The position numbers and the translations under genes were made by a program. Source: JAEXNA01 sp037968995 (GTDB lineage Bacteria; Vulcanimicrobiota; Xenobia; Xenobiales; JADMJV01). Taken from it: a stretch of 64,000 nucleotides of DNA. Each line of letters opens with the position of its first letter. Positions within the stretch are counted from its first letter, which is position 1. The stretch spans positions 4,483 through 68,482 of the forward strand of contig JBBKWP010000282.1 in assembly GCA_037968995.1 (NCBI GenBank), in the 5' to 3' direction. Of this stretch, positions 51,337 to 62,941 are shown piece after piece. The notes under the pieces were generated by a model, which saw only the letters and a program-made list of their open reading frames with translations, was not told the origin of the DNA and ran no database searches.

Positions 51337-51804
51337 CTAGCCGATCAAGCTTTGAACTCCCGCGGAGAGAACGAAGTAAACCATCCAAGCGCCGAACGCG
51401 CTTGCGGCCACCATAGCGTACCGAAGCCAACTTGGCCGTTCCGAGCGAAAGAACGACAACGACGTCATATATCCGAGGGCGCAGCAGATTCCGCCCAGCG
51501 CTCCACCGGCGAAGAGTGGAATGTGCAAGACAGCGGCAAAGATCTTTTGACCGGTCGACACGGGTGGGGCGAGATTGTACGTCTCATCCTTGTGAGTGAA
51601 GGATGGAATCGTCTCTCCCAAAGAGACGTTGGCCCTGATGGTCTCCACTTCACCTTGGTCGTTTTTCACAAGATAGTCGGAGTTTTTCTTCCCCGTTCCC
51701 TTCAGTATCTGACCGTTGACCAAAAACGAGTTCTTCCAAAAACCCGCTCGCCATATCAGTTCTTGCTCCTTGAATCCGGGGATACGGATTGTGTAGTCTT
51801 TCAT
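51337..51804 (-). CDS. hypothetical membrane protein
   Basis: 155 residues. The soluble N-terminal half is beta-rich (MKDYTIRIPGFKEQELIWRA, LVNGQILKGTGKKNSDYLVK), and the C-terminal half has two transmembrane helices (IFAAVLHIPLFAGGALGGIC and YAMVAASAFGAWMVYFVLSA). There is no cleavable signal, so the N-terminus is probably cytoplasmic. ATG at 51804 is preceded by GGAGAGGG. No family is recognised. It lies 47 bases downstream of the YfcC-type carrier gene on the same strand, so it may be its last co-transcribed gene. Confidence 0.6.
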   Translation of the reverse strand: MKDYTIRIPGFKEQELIWRAGFWKNSFLVNGQILKGTGKKNSDYLVKNDQGEVETIRANVSLGETIPSFTHKDETYNLAPPVSTGQKIFAAVLHIPLFAGGALGGICCALGYMTSLSFFRSERPSWLRYAMVAASAFGAWMVYFVLSAGVQSLIG

Positions 51805-51851
51805 GCTTTTCCCTCTCCTTCTTGTGAACTAAGATGAACTTTTCGTTTCCT

Positions 51852-53233
51852 CTAGGACCATTCAAACACCGTAACGGGTAGTACCAAGAGCACGCATGCC
51901 ACTAACGACAGGATCACGACCAGCGGTAGACAGAATCGAAACCAGCGGTCGTAAGGTATGCCGGCGATCTGTAGGATGCCCATCGTGACCCCGCTGGTAG
52001 GAATGATGAGATTCGAGATGCCGTCGCCGAACTGGAAGGCCAGCACAGCGACTTGCCGTTCCAGACCCAGCAGATCGCTCAGCGGCGACATCAAGGGCAT
52101 GGTTAGGGCGGCCTGCCCTGAGCCCGAAGGCACGAAGAAATTGAGAAAACTCTGGAAGATGAACATAAGGATGACCGAAACGGCTGGAGAGAAGCCTTCG
52201 GCGGCACTGGCCAAAAAATGCAAAATGGTATCGATGATGGCCCCCTCTTCAGCGATCACCAGCAGTCCGCGCGAGAAGCCGATAATGAGCGCTGCCAACA
52301 CCACCTCAGTTGCCCCCTTGCTGAACGCTTCCACTGTTTCCTCGGCCGAAAGTCGGCCCACCGCGGATGCCAAGAGGCCCATACCCACAAACAAACCTGC
52401 GATCTCTTGAATGTACCAGTGCCACTCTTGAACTCCGTAGACCAAGAGTAAAAGTGAGCCTCCCAAAAGCATCAAAACCCAGACCCGAGCGCGCGTCATC
52501 TTAACCTCTTCGTGTACCCTCTCTTCGTCCCACTTACTGGGCACTCCGTGCACGATGCTTTTGGTTTTATCGCCGTCGATTCGTTGAGCGTACAAACAGA
52601 TGAACGCGATCGCCGTGGTCGTGAAGACCGCCCAACAGACGAGCCGATAGCCAAATCCACTTCCCGGCGGCAACTCGGCAATGCCTTGCGCGATTCCGAC
52701 CGTGAAAGGATTGATGAAGGCTCCGGCAAAACCCGCACCTGCCCCTACGAACGGGATGGCAACGCCCACCACTGTGTCGTATCCCAGGGCGTGACTAAAG
52801 GGGATGGTGAGCATGACGAAAACCAACACTTCCTCAGTCATCCCGAAGGTCGCTCCCCCCAGGGAAAAAAGCGTAATCAAGAACGGTAACAGGAAGAGTT
52901 TGTAGCGAGGCTTTGCGACTCCGAAAACGATCACTTTCTCCAGAAACGCCTGAATCGCGCCTGTCCGCTGAACAATTCCAAAGGCACCCGCCACCAGAAA
53001 AACGAAGGCGATAATGTCGGCCGCAGCCACCACCCCCCGGCCCGGCGCGGTGAGAAAATCCATCAGCCCCTGACCGTTCTGCTCCACCTGTTGGTAGGTC
53101 CCGGGAACCACCACCTGCTTATTTTCGAAAGCCTTGCGCTGGAAACGTCCGGCCGGTATCAGCCAGGTCATCACTGTGAAACACACCATGAACACAGTCA
53201 ACAGAGTCAAAACGTCGGGGAACTTGCGTCTCA

Positions 53234-53234
<1 letters not shown>
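51852..53234 (-). CDS. YfcC-family (DcuC/ArcD-like superfamily) membrane carrier
   Basis: 460 residues with about 11-12 hydrophobic helices. The opening KFPDVLTLLTVFMVCFTVMT followed by WLIPAGRFQR is the YfcC/AitC start, and the repeated carrier motifs GATFGMTEEVLVFVMLTIPF near residue 130 and FVPSGSGQAALTMPLMSPL near 365 are family hallmarks, one in each half. FINPFTVGIAQGIAELPP is the third. Members are secondary carriers thought to move C4-dicarboxylates, basic amino acids or similar solutes. The substrate here is unknown. ATG at 53234 shares one base with the helicase stop (TGATG), an odd pairing for functionally unrelated genes. Confidence 0.85.
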
Positions 53235-55666
<2,432 letters not shown>

Positions 55667-55721
55667 GGCAGCCTGACTTAGGTGTCCGAGCAAAAAAAAC
55701 CTGGAAAGCCCTAAGGCCTAG

Positions 55722-56693
55722 TCAAAAGAACGTCCGAAACCAACTCCAGAAAAACTTCAGGTCGAATAGTCGCAGCCGTTGTTTGGGATGAATCGGATGG
55801 TCCGTTAAAGCCCGCAAAGCAGGATGGAGAAGCTTAGTCGAACGATCGCGAGAGGGTTTGAGGCCGGCGAAGATCCCTTCTAAACGCTCTCTCACTTCCC
55901 TGACGGATGCAGGCCGGTCCTTGGAAAGTAACTGCAACATCTGCGCGATCAGTTGGGAGAGTTCCGCGGCCGATGCATCGGGTACGTGGTCCGTCAAGTG
56001 ATCTGTCAGCGGTGGTATCACAAAACCGTAATTCTGAAGATCCGCCCGCGACAGTAGAAAGTAAGCCGTGGAACCCAGCGAATAGATGTCCGACTGCTGT
56101 GTAGTCTGGCCCCGGCCGTACTGTTCTGGGGAACAGAATCCCGGTGTCCCGAGATCTTGGGTGTCCTTCGTTTTCTTGCTGTCGTGACGGCGAGCGATCC
56201 CGAAATCGATCAGATAAACCGCGCCGTGGTCGCTCAGCATAAGATTGGATGGCTTGAGATCTCGAAAGACCACTGGGGGACTCTGGGCGTGAAGATGCTC
56301 TAAAATATGGCAGACCTGTAAAAGGATAGGGAGTGTTTCGTGGAGCGACAAAGGCCGATCGACCTGCTCTAGCAGTTGATCCAACGGAACACCCTCTACC
56401 CGGCTCATTACGAAGGCCGGAGCGTTCCTGTCGGTAACAAATTCGTGTATGACCCTTGGACATCCGGGGTGAGATAAGGAGCCCAAAATTTCGGCTTCAC
56501 GTCGAAAAAGCGCGATGGCTTCTGGCTTCTCTTTCTCCAGCACGACTCCCAGGTCTAGTTCTTTGAGAGCCCATCGCACTCCCTCCAGTCGTTCGTCGGA
56601 GACGTCGTAGACCGCACCCATGGCGCCTTGTCCCAACACCCCAATCAGTCGAAATCGGTCGTCGAAACGGGTCCCGGTTACTCGCAGGGCCAT
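55722..56693 (-). CDS. Ser/Thr protein kinase (PknB-like catalytic domain)
   Basis: 323 residues. Kinase subdomains are intact: GVLGQGAMGAVYDVSDERL (Gly loop), WALKEL (Lys), FRREAEILGSLSHPG, VVFRDLKPSNLML (catalytic loop, Phe replacing His of HRD), LIDFGIARRH (DFG), GTPGFCSPEQYGRGQTTQQSD (activation/P+1) and SLGSTAYFLL. The non-HRD loop is common in bacterial kinases of this group. After the domain (about residue 265) comes a basic linker and an aromatic C-terminus (FFWSWFRTFF) that could touch membrane; there is no sensor domain. No phosphatase lies alongside. ATG at 56693 is 75 bases from the divergent MAPEG gene, with a strong inverted repeat between them. Confidence 0.88.
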   Translation of the reverse strand: MALRVTGTRFDDRFRLIGVLGQGAMGAVYDVSDERLEGVRWALKELDLGVVLEKEKPEAIALFRREAEILGSLSHPGCPRVIHEFVTDRNAPAFVMSRVEGVPLDQLLEQVDRPLSLHETLPILLQVCHILEHLHAQSPPVVFRDLKPSNLMLSDHGAVYLIDFGIARRHDSKKTKDTQDLGTPGFCSPEQYGRGQTTQQSDIYSLGSTAYFLLSRADLQNYGFVIPPLTDHLTDHVPDASAAELSQLIAQMLQLLSKDRPASVREVRERLEGIFAGLKPSRDRSTKLLHPALRALTDHPIHPKQRLRLFDLKFFWSWFRTFF

Positions 56694-56731
56694 AGTTTGA
56701 TGTTCGTGTTCGTGGTCATTAAATTTGCTTT

Positions 56732-56764
56732 GCGGGATTTTTCCATCGGAGTAGAAAATCCCGC
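56732..56764. promoter_or_regulatory. strong inverted repeat directly before the MAPEG start
   Basis: Perfect ten-base arms GCGGGATTTT (56732-56741) and AAAATCCCGC (56755-56764) enclose a 13-base loop that contains GGAG. The right arm ends four bases before the ATG at 56769. In mRNA it would fold over the ribosome-binding region; as DNA it could bind a dimeric regulator between the divergent kinase and MAPEG genes. Confidence 0.7.
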
Positions 56765-56768
56765 GATT

Positions 56769-57176
56769 ATGAAAATCGCTATTCTTTGCGTTGTCTTTCT
56801 CGCTATACTTCAGATCCTTCTCGGCCTAGTCATTAGCGGAATGCGCCGGAAGTTCCGTTGCTCGGTAGGTGCGCCCGACGATCCAAACCACCCTCTCTTT
56901 CGAGCGCGGCTCGCTTTCTCCAATTGCGCCGAATGGCATCCTATCTTCTTCGCCTTATTGCTGGTCCTACCCATGGGCGGCGCGCCAAAATGGTCGATAT
57001 GGCTGTCTCCGGCCGTGGTCGCAGCCCGCTACCTGATGGTGGCCGGATTAGTGACATTTCCTCCCAACAAGCCAAACATCGTACGAGTATTGGGAGCGGT
57101 AGGCACCTATCTCACGGCGCTCTTACTGTCAGGATTGGTGATCGCTACTTACTGGCCGACTCCCGCTCAAATCTAG
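56769..57176 (+). CDS. MAPEG-family membrane protein
   Basis: 135 residues with four hydrophobic helices (ILCVVFLAILQILLGLVISG, PIFFALLLVLPMG, WLSPAVVAARYLMVAGLV, LTALLLSGLVIATYW). The MAPEG pattern is seen in RARLAFSNCAEWHPIFFALL (family: R-x2-N-x2-E-x2-P) and later in NIVRVLGAVGTYLT. MAPEG proteins are trimeric membrane enzymes, often glutathione transferases or peroxidases; the bacterial members are mostly untested. ATG at 56769 fits the family start. An ATG at 56700 would add 23 residues and make the inverted repeat coding. The gap of 54 bases to the PilZ gene allows co-transcription. Confidence 0.78.
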   Translation: MKIAILCVVFLAILQILLGLVISGMRRKFRCSVGAPDDPNHPLFRARLAFSNCAEWHPIFFALLLVLPMGGAPKWSIWLSPAVVAARYLMVAGLVTFPPNKPNIVRVLGAVGTYLTALLLSGLVIATYWPTPAQI

Positions 57177-57230
57177 AATCTCGCTCGTTCAAAAAAAGGC
57201 ACGAGCTAAGAAGGTCAAGAACGCCCACCC

Positions 57231-58031
57231 ATGCTGAAGAAGTTTGCCACAGATTTATCGCGCGGCCTACGCACCATGGTGAGAGGCATAGACGCCGATT
57301 GGGATTTTGCGGAGCGTCGTAAAACCATTCGTTTCCAATGCCGCTACAAAGTTGATGTGACGTTCAAGGACACGAAAAAGGTCGCCTACGTTCTAGACTA
57401 CTCGCTGGCGGGTCTTCGCTTCACTTCAACCGTCAAGTTCAAGATTGGTGAAGTGGTACAAGTGAAATTTCCTCACCCCTTGGAAGGTTACGGCGTTCGT
57501 AGTCTCAATTGCGAAGTTATCTGGATGCGCAAAAACCCGAAGACCCTGGAACTCGTGTGCGGGGCGCGCTTCAAAGAGACCAAGCCCCGTATGGCCGCCT
57601 CTTGGATTGCCTACCTCTTCAAAGAGAAAAAAGTTGACACCAAGGACCTGGTAGAAGACCGAAAATTTTATAGAGCAACCTGTAAGCTTGAGGTTGTAGC
57701 GAGACGCGACGACTTGAGATCCGAAGGCCATATCGTGGACATCAGTACCGAAGGTGGCTGCATCATGATTGACCAAGCCAGCGAGGAAGAGGAAACTTGG
57801 GGACTCGACATCAAGGGTCTCTCAAACCTTGAGCCGATGCACATTAAGGCGACTGTCCTTTCCTGCGTGACCGAGGCCGAGGTTGAAGGTGAGCCCGACC
57901 CTGATGGGGAGGTACAAATAGAAGGCATCTATAGGCAAAGAGTCAAGTTCCAGACGCCTCTCGACGAGAAGACCATTCTCCTCCTGCAGAACTATATGCA
58001 GCACCTCGCCAAAGACTTCTGGGTAGGATAG
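57231..58031 (+). CDS. tandem PilZ-domain protein
   Basis: 266 residues with two PilZ domains. The first starts ERRKTIRFQCRYKVDVTF (RxxxR-type site) and continues VLDYSLAGLRFTS (D-x-S-x2-G). The second starts EDRKFYRATCKLEVVA and continues IVDISTEGGCIMI. PilZ domains bind c-di-GMP through the basic N-terminal motif and the D/N-x-S-x-x-G element. The second keeps R-x3-R as RKFYR and D-x-S-x2-GG; the first has RRKTIR and D-x-S-x2-G, so both may bind. No output domain is fused, so action through a partner (pili, exopolysaccharide) is inferred. Three bases separate it from the adenosyltransferase gene. Confidence 0.82.
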   Translation: MLKKFATDLSRGLRTMVRGIDADWDFAERRKTIRFQCRYKVDVTFKDTKKVAYVLDYSLAGLRFTSTVKFKIGEVVQVKFPHPLEGYGVRSLNCEVIWMRKNPKTLELVCGARFKETKPRMAASWIAYLFKEKKVDTKDLVEDRKFYRATCKLEVVARRDDLRSEGHIVDISTEGGCIMIDQASEEEETWGLDIKGLSNLEPMHIKATVLSCVTEAEVEGEPDPDGEVQIEGIYRQRVKFQTPLDEKTILLLQNYMQHLAKDFWVG

Positions 58032-58033
58032 AG

Positions 58034-58624
58034 ATGCGACTCTCCAAGGTTGTAACCAAAACTGGGGACGGAGGAACGACAGCCCTCATCGGGGGCCATC
58101 GTGTAAGTAAAGCGTCACTCCGTGTGGCCGCCTATGGTGATGTAGACGAACTGAACTGCTGCTTAGGGCTGGCCGCCGCGCATCTCAAGGATGACGAATG
58201 TCTGGCCATCCTCAACGAACTGCAACACAGGATGTTCACTCTGGGCGCCGACCTCGCCTCTCCCATAGGCGTTGAGGTGCCCCGAATGGACACAGGCCAT
58301 GTGGATCGGTTAGAAGAGATCCTCGAGGGCTTAATGGACGACCTACCGCCTTTGGAGGAGTTCATTCTGCCCGGCGGCGGACCGGGCGGTGCTGCTCTGC
58401 ACCTCGCCCGTACCGTGGCCCGAAGAGCGGAACGGTCGGTGGTTCTGTTGTCGGACCAGATGGAAATCAACCCTTTGTCGATTATCTACCTGAATCGACT
58501 CTCGGACCTACTCTTTGTCATGGCCCGCGTTGGAAATAAGCGCGAAGGACAACCGGAAACCTTAGCTGACTTTTCTCAGAAAAAGAAAAGACAAACCGCT
58601 GGGACCAGCTCCCCATCTAAGTGA
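58034..58624 (+). CDS. ATP:cob(I)alamin adenosyltransferase, PduO type
   Basis: 196 residues. It adenosylates cob(I)alamin to coenzyme B12 and can hand it to B12-dependent enzymes. Family motifs: TKTGDGGTTALIGGHRVSKA at the N-terminus (ATP site TGDxGTT), YGDVDELNCCLGLAAA, FTLGADLASP, ILPGGGPGGAALHLARTVAR with the RAER element (ARTVARRAERSVV), and LNRLSDLLFVMARVGN. The usual N-R-L-S-D-L-L-F-x-x-A-R end is exact. ATG at 58034 is three bases after the PilZ stop, and it overlaps hrpB by GTGA. No B12 riboswitch signature was found near it, and no B12-dependent enzyme is nearby. Confidence 0.93.
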   Translation: MRLSKVVTKTGDGGTTALIGGHRVSKASLRVAAYGDVDELNCCLGLAAAHLKDDECLAILNELQHRMFTLGADLASPIGVEVPRMDTGHVDRLEEILEGLMDDLPPLEEFILPGGGPGGAALHLARTVARRAERSVVLLSDQMEINPLSIIYLNRLSDLLFVMARVGNKREGQPETLADFSQKKKRQTAGTSSPSK

Positions 58625-61107
58625 CCCTCGTCGACGCGGTTTTGGCCCAGCTAGGAAGAGCCGATCTTCCGGTCCAAGACGTTCTCCCCAACCTGACCAA
58701 CCAACTTCAAACCAACCCAAACTTATGCGCGCTCATCGCACCGCCCGGCAGCGGCAAAACGCTGTTGGCTCCCATTTGGCTCTGGGAAACCGGCTCCTAT
58801 CACCGGGTTTTCGTATTCCAGCCGCGTCGAGTGACCGCTCGTCTGCCGGCCTTGATGTTGCGGCAGGCCTGCGGTGCGACGGTCGGCTATCGCATCAGAT
58901 TTGAACAGATGTGGGACGAATCCCGGACCAAAGTGGGCTTTTTAACCTATGGGACCGCTCTACGCACCTTTACCGACCAGAGGCCCAAGAAGCGCGATTT
59001 GTGGATCTTTGACGAGTTTCACGAGCGCCCATGGGAAGCCGACCTCTTGTTGACTTTCGCCCGAACCCTCCAGAGTCGGGCGGCCGGACCCAGTGTCCTG
59101 TTGATGTCGGCGACTCTCGACAAAAAGGGATTACCGCCGCAAACACCGTGCATAGAAAGCGACGGACGACTATTCCCCGTAAATATAAGCTGGGAAGTTC
59201 GAGAACCGCCGACGAGCAGTGACTCCATAGGATTGGCCAAGCTGATCGCTCGGCGCTCCTCGGAGCTTAGAGACGAGACGGCCGGCGAGCAGCTAATCTT
59301 CCTACCAAGTATGGCCTCCATCCGAGCCGTGGAGAAGACGTTGATCTCAGATTCTCTTCCCGGTCCGGTGGACGTTCTGCACTCCGCCATCGACGAATCT
59401 AACCTGCGCCGGGTTGTGGAGCGACGGACCGATGCCGGATTCCGAAGAGTGCTCTCTACAAATATTGGAGAATCTTCCATCACTCTGCCGGGCATCGCCG
59501 TGGTGATTGACGCCGGTCTTCAGCGGCGTCCTTACAATAACGCCTTGGGACTGGGGGTGGACCTCCACAACGTGCGGGCACCTCGCGCGTCGCTGTCTCA
59601 ACGAGCAGGTCGTGCCGGTCGCCTCCGAGCGGGTCGCTGTCACCGCCTGTTCACCCAAGCCGACGAGTTGCACAGGAAAGACTTCGCTCCACCTGAGATT
59701 CAGTCCGTCGACCCTCGAACATTGGCGCTGCATCTCGCTTCCTTGGGGCTCCTGGGCTCCTGGAAATCGCTCCAATGGGCGACCCCTCCCCAACCGCGCC
59801 AACTCCAGCAGGCGCACCAATGGTTAAAAGATAACGACCTGCTCCAGGTCGACGACTTTCTCAATTCTCGAGGCCTTAGGGTCCTTGAGGCTGCCTGCTC
59901 CCCGCGGGTCGGGCTCTTCGGACTGCTGGCCTGGGAGTCTCACTGGTCCGCGACGCGAATCGCAGACTGGACCTACGCTTTGGAAACGGGACCAGACCGC
60001 TCAGCGGAGAGGCAAGCGAGGACTCTGACCGAACTGCTGGAGGACCGTGAGTGGATGAAGCGCCGGGATTCGCGTCTTTTGGCGAGTCTTAAGCAAACGT
60101 TCGATACGCCCGCATCCCGAAGCCCTGGCCAGCCGACGCCGCCTTCCACTCCATCTCAAATTCTTTTGAAAGCTTACGGCGACACCTTGGTGCAACTTTA
60201 CGAGAACCGGGCGATCTCCCGGAACGTCGACCAAGAGGCCTTTTTCTTTCAAAGTCAGGATCCCGTCGATCGGCAGTTCGCGGTTCTTCTGCGCACATCG
60301 CCCTCCGGTGGGAGCGGAGCCAAATCACAAGTCAGCCTTTATGAGAAGGTCTCGACAGAAGAGGTGTGGGAGGAACTGTTCGCAGACCTCACCGAGACCC
60401 AAGAGTTGATTTGGAATCCGAAAACCAAGACAGTCAAAGAGGTCTGTCGAACCTTCATAGGTGCGCTTCTTCTCGAGAAGAGTTCCCGTCCGGTCCATCC
60501 TGGACCAGAAGCAGGTACGGTTCTGGAAAAACACCTCTCCATCAGCGACTTTGGCCAACAGTACCAGGAACTGGCCCGTCGTTTGGAGCTTTATTTCCAA
60601 GTCCATCCTGAACATTTCGAACATCTATCACCGGTCGCGGCCGGAGGCCCCCAAACGTCGACAGACCTTCTCGATGGGCTTCGACGAACCTATTTAGACA
60701 CCGTCACGACCTGGCGTTCTTCCAGCCCGGAAGCTTTGAAAAGCCACATTCTTCAGACTCTTGGTTATCCGCTGGCCAAAAAGCTCGACGATGCCCTTCC
60801 GACCTCACTCCACCTCCCCCGCCGCCGTCGACCAGCGAACGTTGTCTACACTGACGACGGACCGCCCTATGTAGCCTCCAAATTGCAAGATTTCTTCGGT
60901 TGGACCCCGCCGGTGCTTTTGCGGGGCCGCCTGAAGCTCGTCTTTCATCTGCTGGCTCCCAACGGGCGACCAGCTCAAATCACCGAAGATCTCGACGGTT
61001 TTTGGCGGGGCAGCTATCAACAGGTGCGTAAAGACTTGCGTGGCCGCTATCCCAAACACGAGTGGCCGGTCGACCCCGCCGTTGCAGGGCAAGGAGACGA
61101 CCGCTGA
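58621..61107 (+). CDS. hrpB: ATP-dependent helicase HrpB
   Basis: 828 residues, DExH-box helicase of the HrpA/HrpB group. Motifs: ALIAPPGSGKTLLAPIWLWE (Walker A), FVFQPRRVTARLPALML (Ia), FLTYGTALRTF, WIFDEFHERPWEADLLL (DEFH, the HrpB form of motif II), LLMSATLD (III), LSTNIGESSITLPGIAVVID (V) and SQRAGRAGRLRAGRCHRLF (VI). The HrpB-specific C-terminus FWRGSYQQVRKDLRGRYPKH then EWPVDP is exact. HrpB's RNA or RNA-protein substrate in bacteria is not well defined. GTG at 58621 overlaps the adenosyltransferase stop. Confidence 0.92.
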   Translation: MTLVDAVLAQLGRADLPVQDVLPNLTNQLQTNPNLCALIAPPGSGKTLLAPIWLWETGSYHRVFVFQPRRVTARLPALMLRQACGATVGYRIRFEQMWDESRTKVGFLTYGTALRTFTDQRPKKRDLWIFDEFHERPWEADLLLTFARTLQSRAAGPSVLLMSATLDKKGLPPQTPCIESDGRLFPVNISWEVREPPTSSDSIGLAKLIARRSSELRDETAGEQLIFLPSMASIRAVEKTLISDSLPGPVDVLHSAIDESNLRRVVERRTDAGFRRVLSTNIGESSITLPGIAVVIDAGLQRRPYNNALGLGVDLHNVRAPRASLSQRAGRAGRLRAGRCHRLFTQADELHRKDFAPPEIQSVDPRTLALHLASLGLLGSWKSLQWATPPQPRQLQQAHQWLKDNDLLQVDDFLNSRGLRVLEAACSPRVGLFGLLAWESHWSATRIADWTYALETGPDRSAERQARTLTELLEDREWMKRRDSRLLASLKQTFDTPASRSPGQPTPPSTPSQILLKAYGDTLVQLYENRAISRNVDQEAFFFQSQDPVDRQFAVLLRTSPSGGSGAKSQVSLYEKVSTEEVWEELFADLTETQELIWNPKTKTVKEVCRTFIGALLLEKSSRPVHPGPEAGTVLEKHLSISDFGQQYQELARRLELYFQVHPEHFEHLSPVAAGGPQTSTDLLDGLRRTYLDTVTTWRSSSPEALKSHILQTLGYPLAKKLDDALPTSLHLPRRRRPANVVYTDDGPPYVASKLQDFFGWTPPVLLRGRLKLVFHLLAPNGRPAQITEDLDGFWRGSYQQVRKDLRGRYPKHEWPVDPAVAGQGDDR

Positions 61108-61125
61108 TGATGGAAGGGCGCCGGC

Positions 61126-62127
61126 ATGCCCACAGACGACCAAAGCTTATCGAGCAGCCAGGACGACTCGAGACCACAGCGAGGCGAGATAACGACACGC
61201 GCCCTAGTCATCAACGACCTCAAAAAGACCTATCACGGCAATATTGAAGCTTTAAAAGGCGTCAGTTTAGAAGTCGCCGATGGCGATTTTTTCGCTCTGC
61301 TGGGCCCAAACGGTGCCGGAAAGTCCACATTGATAGGAATCTTAACCGGCCTAGTCAACAAAACTTCTGGAGAAGTCGCCGTCTATGGTCACGACATCGA
61401 CAAAGAAGTCAGCGTGGTCAAATCTTGCCTGGGTGTGGTCCCACAAGAGTTCAACTTCAACGTTTTCGAATCGGTCTTGAACACGGTCATTTTCCAGGCC
61501 GGCTATTACGGTATCCCACGGTCTGTCGCCATGCCGAGAGCCGAGAAGATCTTGAAAGAGCTCTCTCTTTGGGACAAACGTGACCAACCGGGACGCAACC
61601 TTTCGGGCGGGATGAAACGTCGCCTCATGTTGGCCAGAGCCTTGGTTAACCAGCCTCGTCTGCTCATTCTCGACGAGCCGACGGCCGGGCTTGACATTGA
61701 GCTTCGCCGCTCGCTTTGGGATTTTTTGATCGACCTAAACGCCGCCGGCACAACCATCATACTCACCACCCACTATTTAGAGGAAGCCGAACACCTGTGC
61801 CGCAACGTGGCCATTATCGACGAAGGTCGACTCCTGATGTCAGAACCGGTTCAAGTCTTTTTGAAGAAACTCGAGACCCAAAGTTTGGTCTTCGAACTCA
61901 CCGAGGACTGTGACGCTTTTCCAGAACTCGGCTCCCGCCTTTCTGGCAAGCTACTCGACTCGAAGCGGCTAGAAATCCGGGTGCCGAGAGACGTCACTTT
62001 CAACGAAGTCTTTCAACGTCTCGAGAAAGCCGGCCTGACGGTGGAGGGCCTTCGCAACAAGTCCAATCGCATCGAAGAACTCTTCATCGACCTAGTGGGC
62101 AAGAAGAAGGAAGGGCTTCAGATATGA
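61126..62127 (+). CDS. ABC transporter ATP-binding protein (YadG/DrrA-like)
   Basis: 333 residues. Walker A GPNGAGKSTLIGILTGL (about residue 65), Q-loop VPQEFNFN, signature NLSGGMKRRLMLARALVNQP, Walker B LLILDEPTAGLDIELRR and switch His in TTHYLEEAEHL. A C-terminal part of about 100 residues (from about 225) forms a DrrA-type accessory domain. The first 25 residues are polar and probably disordered. It couples by ATGA overlap to a type ABC-2 permease, forming a dimeric exporter of the YadGH kind. Family members export drugs, lipids or polysaccharide-related compounds; the substrate here is unknown. Confidence 0.9.
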   Translation: MPTDDQSLSSSQDDSRPQRGEITTRALVINDLKKTYHGNIEALKGVSLEVADGDFFALLGPNGAGKSTLIGILTGLVNKTSGEVAVYGHDIDKEVSVVKSCLGVVPQEFNFNVFESVLNTVIFQAGYYGIPRSVAMPRAEKILKELSLWDKRDQPGRNLSGGMKRRLMLARALVNQPRLLILDEPTAGLDIELRRSLWDFLIDLNAAGTTIILTTHYLEEAEHLCRNVAIIDEGRLLMSEPVQVFLKKLETQSLVFELTEDCDAFPELGSRLSGKLLDSKRLEIRVPRDVTFNEVFQRLEKAGLTVEGLRNKSNRIEELFIDLVGKKKEGLQI

Positions 62128-62897
62128 ATCGGCAGCAACTTTGGGTGGCATTTACCACTATCGTAAAGAAAGAGGTCGTCCGTTTCCTGCGTATCTGGAC
62201 TCAGACGATTCTGCCCCCAGCCATCACGATGGGGATCTACTTTGTGGTTTTCGGTCGCTTTTTAGGTGATCGCATCCAAAACTTTGGAGACTTTACGTAT
62301 ATTGAATTTATTGTTCCGGGCTTAGTGATGATGGCTGTCATCACCAACTCTTTCACCAACGTGGCCTCCTCTTTTTTCTCGTCAAAGTTCCAGAGGTCTG
62401 TGGAAGAGATGTTGGTGAGTCCCATCCCAGACTGGCTGTTGGTGAGCGCCTACGTTGTGGGCGGGGCCGTTCGAGGGATCATGGTAGGAGTGATGGTGGT
62501 GGTGGTCAGCCTTTTCTTCACCAAACTCTCCATTCACTCGCTCCCATTGGTGATCGTGTTCCTCGTGCTGACGGCGCTGACATTCTCCACCGCCGGCTTC
62601 GCGAATGGAATGATGGCGTCCAAATTTGACGACATCGCTATCGTGCCGACCTTCGTCTTGACCCCTTTGACCTACTTTGGCGGTGTCTTCTACAGCATCG
62701 ACCTTCTCCCCGATTTTTGGCGTGGCTTGAGTAAGGCCAATCCCATCTTGTACATGGTCAACGGACTTCGATACGGATTTTTGGGGGTGAGTGATATACC
62801 AGTGGCCGCCGGCTTAGTCATGCTCACCTTTTTCTTCCTAGCAACCTTTGCACTTTGTCTCATACTCATGAAGAAGGGAAAGGGGTTGCGATCCTAG
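62124..62897 (+). CDS. ABC-2 type transport permease (YadH-like)
   Basis: 257 residues with six hydrophobic helices, for example YIEFIVPGLVMMAVITNSFT and GIMVGVMVVVVSLFF. The segments FQRSVEEMLVSPIPDWLLVS, FSTAGFANGMMASKFDDIAI and FVLTPLTYFGGVFYSIDLLP follow the ABC-2/YadH pattern (conserved G-x-F/Y-x-x-x-x-L-P near residue 190), and NPILYMVNGLRYGFLG is the usual closing motif. It is encoded immediately after its ATPase (ATGA overlap). Together they form an exporter in the cytoplasmic membrane. No periplasmic or outer-membrane partner lies nearby. Confidence 0.9.
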   Translation: MNRQQLWVAFTTIVKKEVVRFLRIWTQTILPPAITMGIYFVVFGRFLGDRIQNFGDFTYIEFIVPGLVMMAVITNSFTNVASSFFSSKFQRSVEEMLVSPIPDWLLVSAYVVGGAVRGIMVGVMVVVVSLFFTKLSIHSLPLVIVFLVLTALTFSTAGFANGMMASKFDDIAIVPTFVLTPLTYFGGVFYSIDLLPDFWRGLSKANPILYMVNGLRYGFLGVSDIPVAAGLVMLTFFFLATFALCLILMKKGKGLRS

Positions 62898-62941
62898 CGG
62901 TGGGTTAAAGGGTCGTTTTCAACTTGGACGAACGCGCTCCC

